A stretch of 6,600 nt of DNA from an uncultured Acidimicrobiia bacterium (GTDB lineage: Bacteria > Actinomycetota > Acidimicrobiia > Spongiisociales > JAENVV01): positions 1-6,600 of the forward strand of contig CAJQPD010000258.1 in NCBI GenBank assembly GCA_905480085.1. Direction: 5' to 3'. Shown piece by piece: positions 6,393-6,600 of the stretch (position 1 is its first letter; every line of letters starts with the position of its first letter). The notes beneath the pieces are model-generated. The model searched no databases. It saw nothing but the letters and a program-made list of their open reading frames with translations, and was not told the DNA's origin. The translations under genes and the position numbers were made by a program.

Positions 6393-6600
6393 CTAGATTT
6401 CCGGGGGAGGCAGGTATCTGGCTTTGGTGATCTCCCCGTCGACGACGGACAGCTTCCAAACCGAGCCTTTTTTCGTGTCGAATGGCTCGCTGAGCCGCAA
6501 GCCACGTCTGGCCAGATACTCCATGACGCCAGTTATGACATCACCGTGCGAGCTAAGGGCTGATCGGCCGGTTGACAGCTCTCCCAGCAGCTCGGCGGTG
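6393..6600 (-). CDS. SixA-like histidine phosphatase, C-terminal 68 residues, N-terminus beyond right edge
   Basis: An open frame enters from the right edge (codons in phase with 6599) and ends at TAG, 6395-6393. It contains LSSHGDVITGVMEYLARRG, where S-H-G-D carries the second conserved histidine of the histidine phosphatase (phosphoglycerate mutase) superfamily. Next come KKGSVWKL and a closing KARYLPPPEI, a tail I associate with actinobacterial SixA-like phosphatases. Superfamily members remove phosphate from phosphohistidine or small molecules through a phosphohistidine intermediate. The RHG motif with the nucleophile is outside the window, so activity and exact subfamily are open. In some actinobacteria such a domain is fused behind a NUDIX domain (MutT1 type), which cannot be excluded here. 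It is convergent with kgd across 25 bp. Confidence 0.75.
   Translation of the reverse strand, partial: TAELLGELSTGRSALSSHGDVITGVMEYLARRGLRLSEPFDTKKGSVWKLSVVDGEITKARYLPPPEI

Noticed and set aside
6290..6505. 71-codon minus-strand open frame at the right end
   Set aside because: It is the wrong frame over the histidine phosphatase C-terminus, whose own frame carries S-H-G-D and the YLPPP tail, and it also overlaps the kgd 3' end.

Overview
This 6.6 kb window looks like chromosomal DNA of a high-GC actinobacterium. The strongest evidence is the fused 2-oxoglutarate decarboxylase/dehydrogenase of the Kgd/OdhA type, an actinobacterial architecture. The TANNNT-type -10 elements and a probably leaderless start fit that assignment. 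A lineage outside Mycobacteriales, possibly Acidimicrobiia, is my inference only. Gene density is high, and no insertion sequence, tRNA, rRNA or CRISPR array is visible.

Layout. Positions 1-2709 hold three minus-strand genes, read right to left. The first is a kynureninase-like (aminotransferase class V fold) protein (2709-1594). The second is a 153-residue TPR-like helical protein (1601-1140) whose ATG lies 8 nt inside the end of the first gene. The third is the N-terminal 360 residues of a HerA/VirB4-type P-loop ATPase (1082 to the left edge), 57 bp further on with its own Shine-Dalgarno. Positions 2710-2821 are a divergent intergenic region with candidate promoters on both strands and a perfect inverted repeat (8-bp arms, 5-nt centre). 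Positions 2822-6367 are kgd on the plus strand (1181 aa). After a 25-bp gap, the C-terminal 68 residues of a convergent SixA-like histidine phosphatase run in from the right edge on the minus strand.

How the genes work together. Kgd acts in the TCA cycle, combining a succinyltransferase-like E2 domain and a thiamine-diphosphate E1 domain in one chain. The minus-strand trio is arranged like an operon, but no shared pathway can be read from the sequence. The most unusual observation is that the class V fold protein has Gly-207 where the family has its PLP-binding lysine, and only two lysines in 371 residues, while the reading frame is intact and the surrounding fold motifs are preserved. It may have lost PLP catalysis. 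The two edge genes are partial and have no stop or start inside the window, so they are easy to miss.
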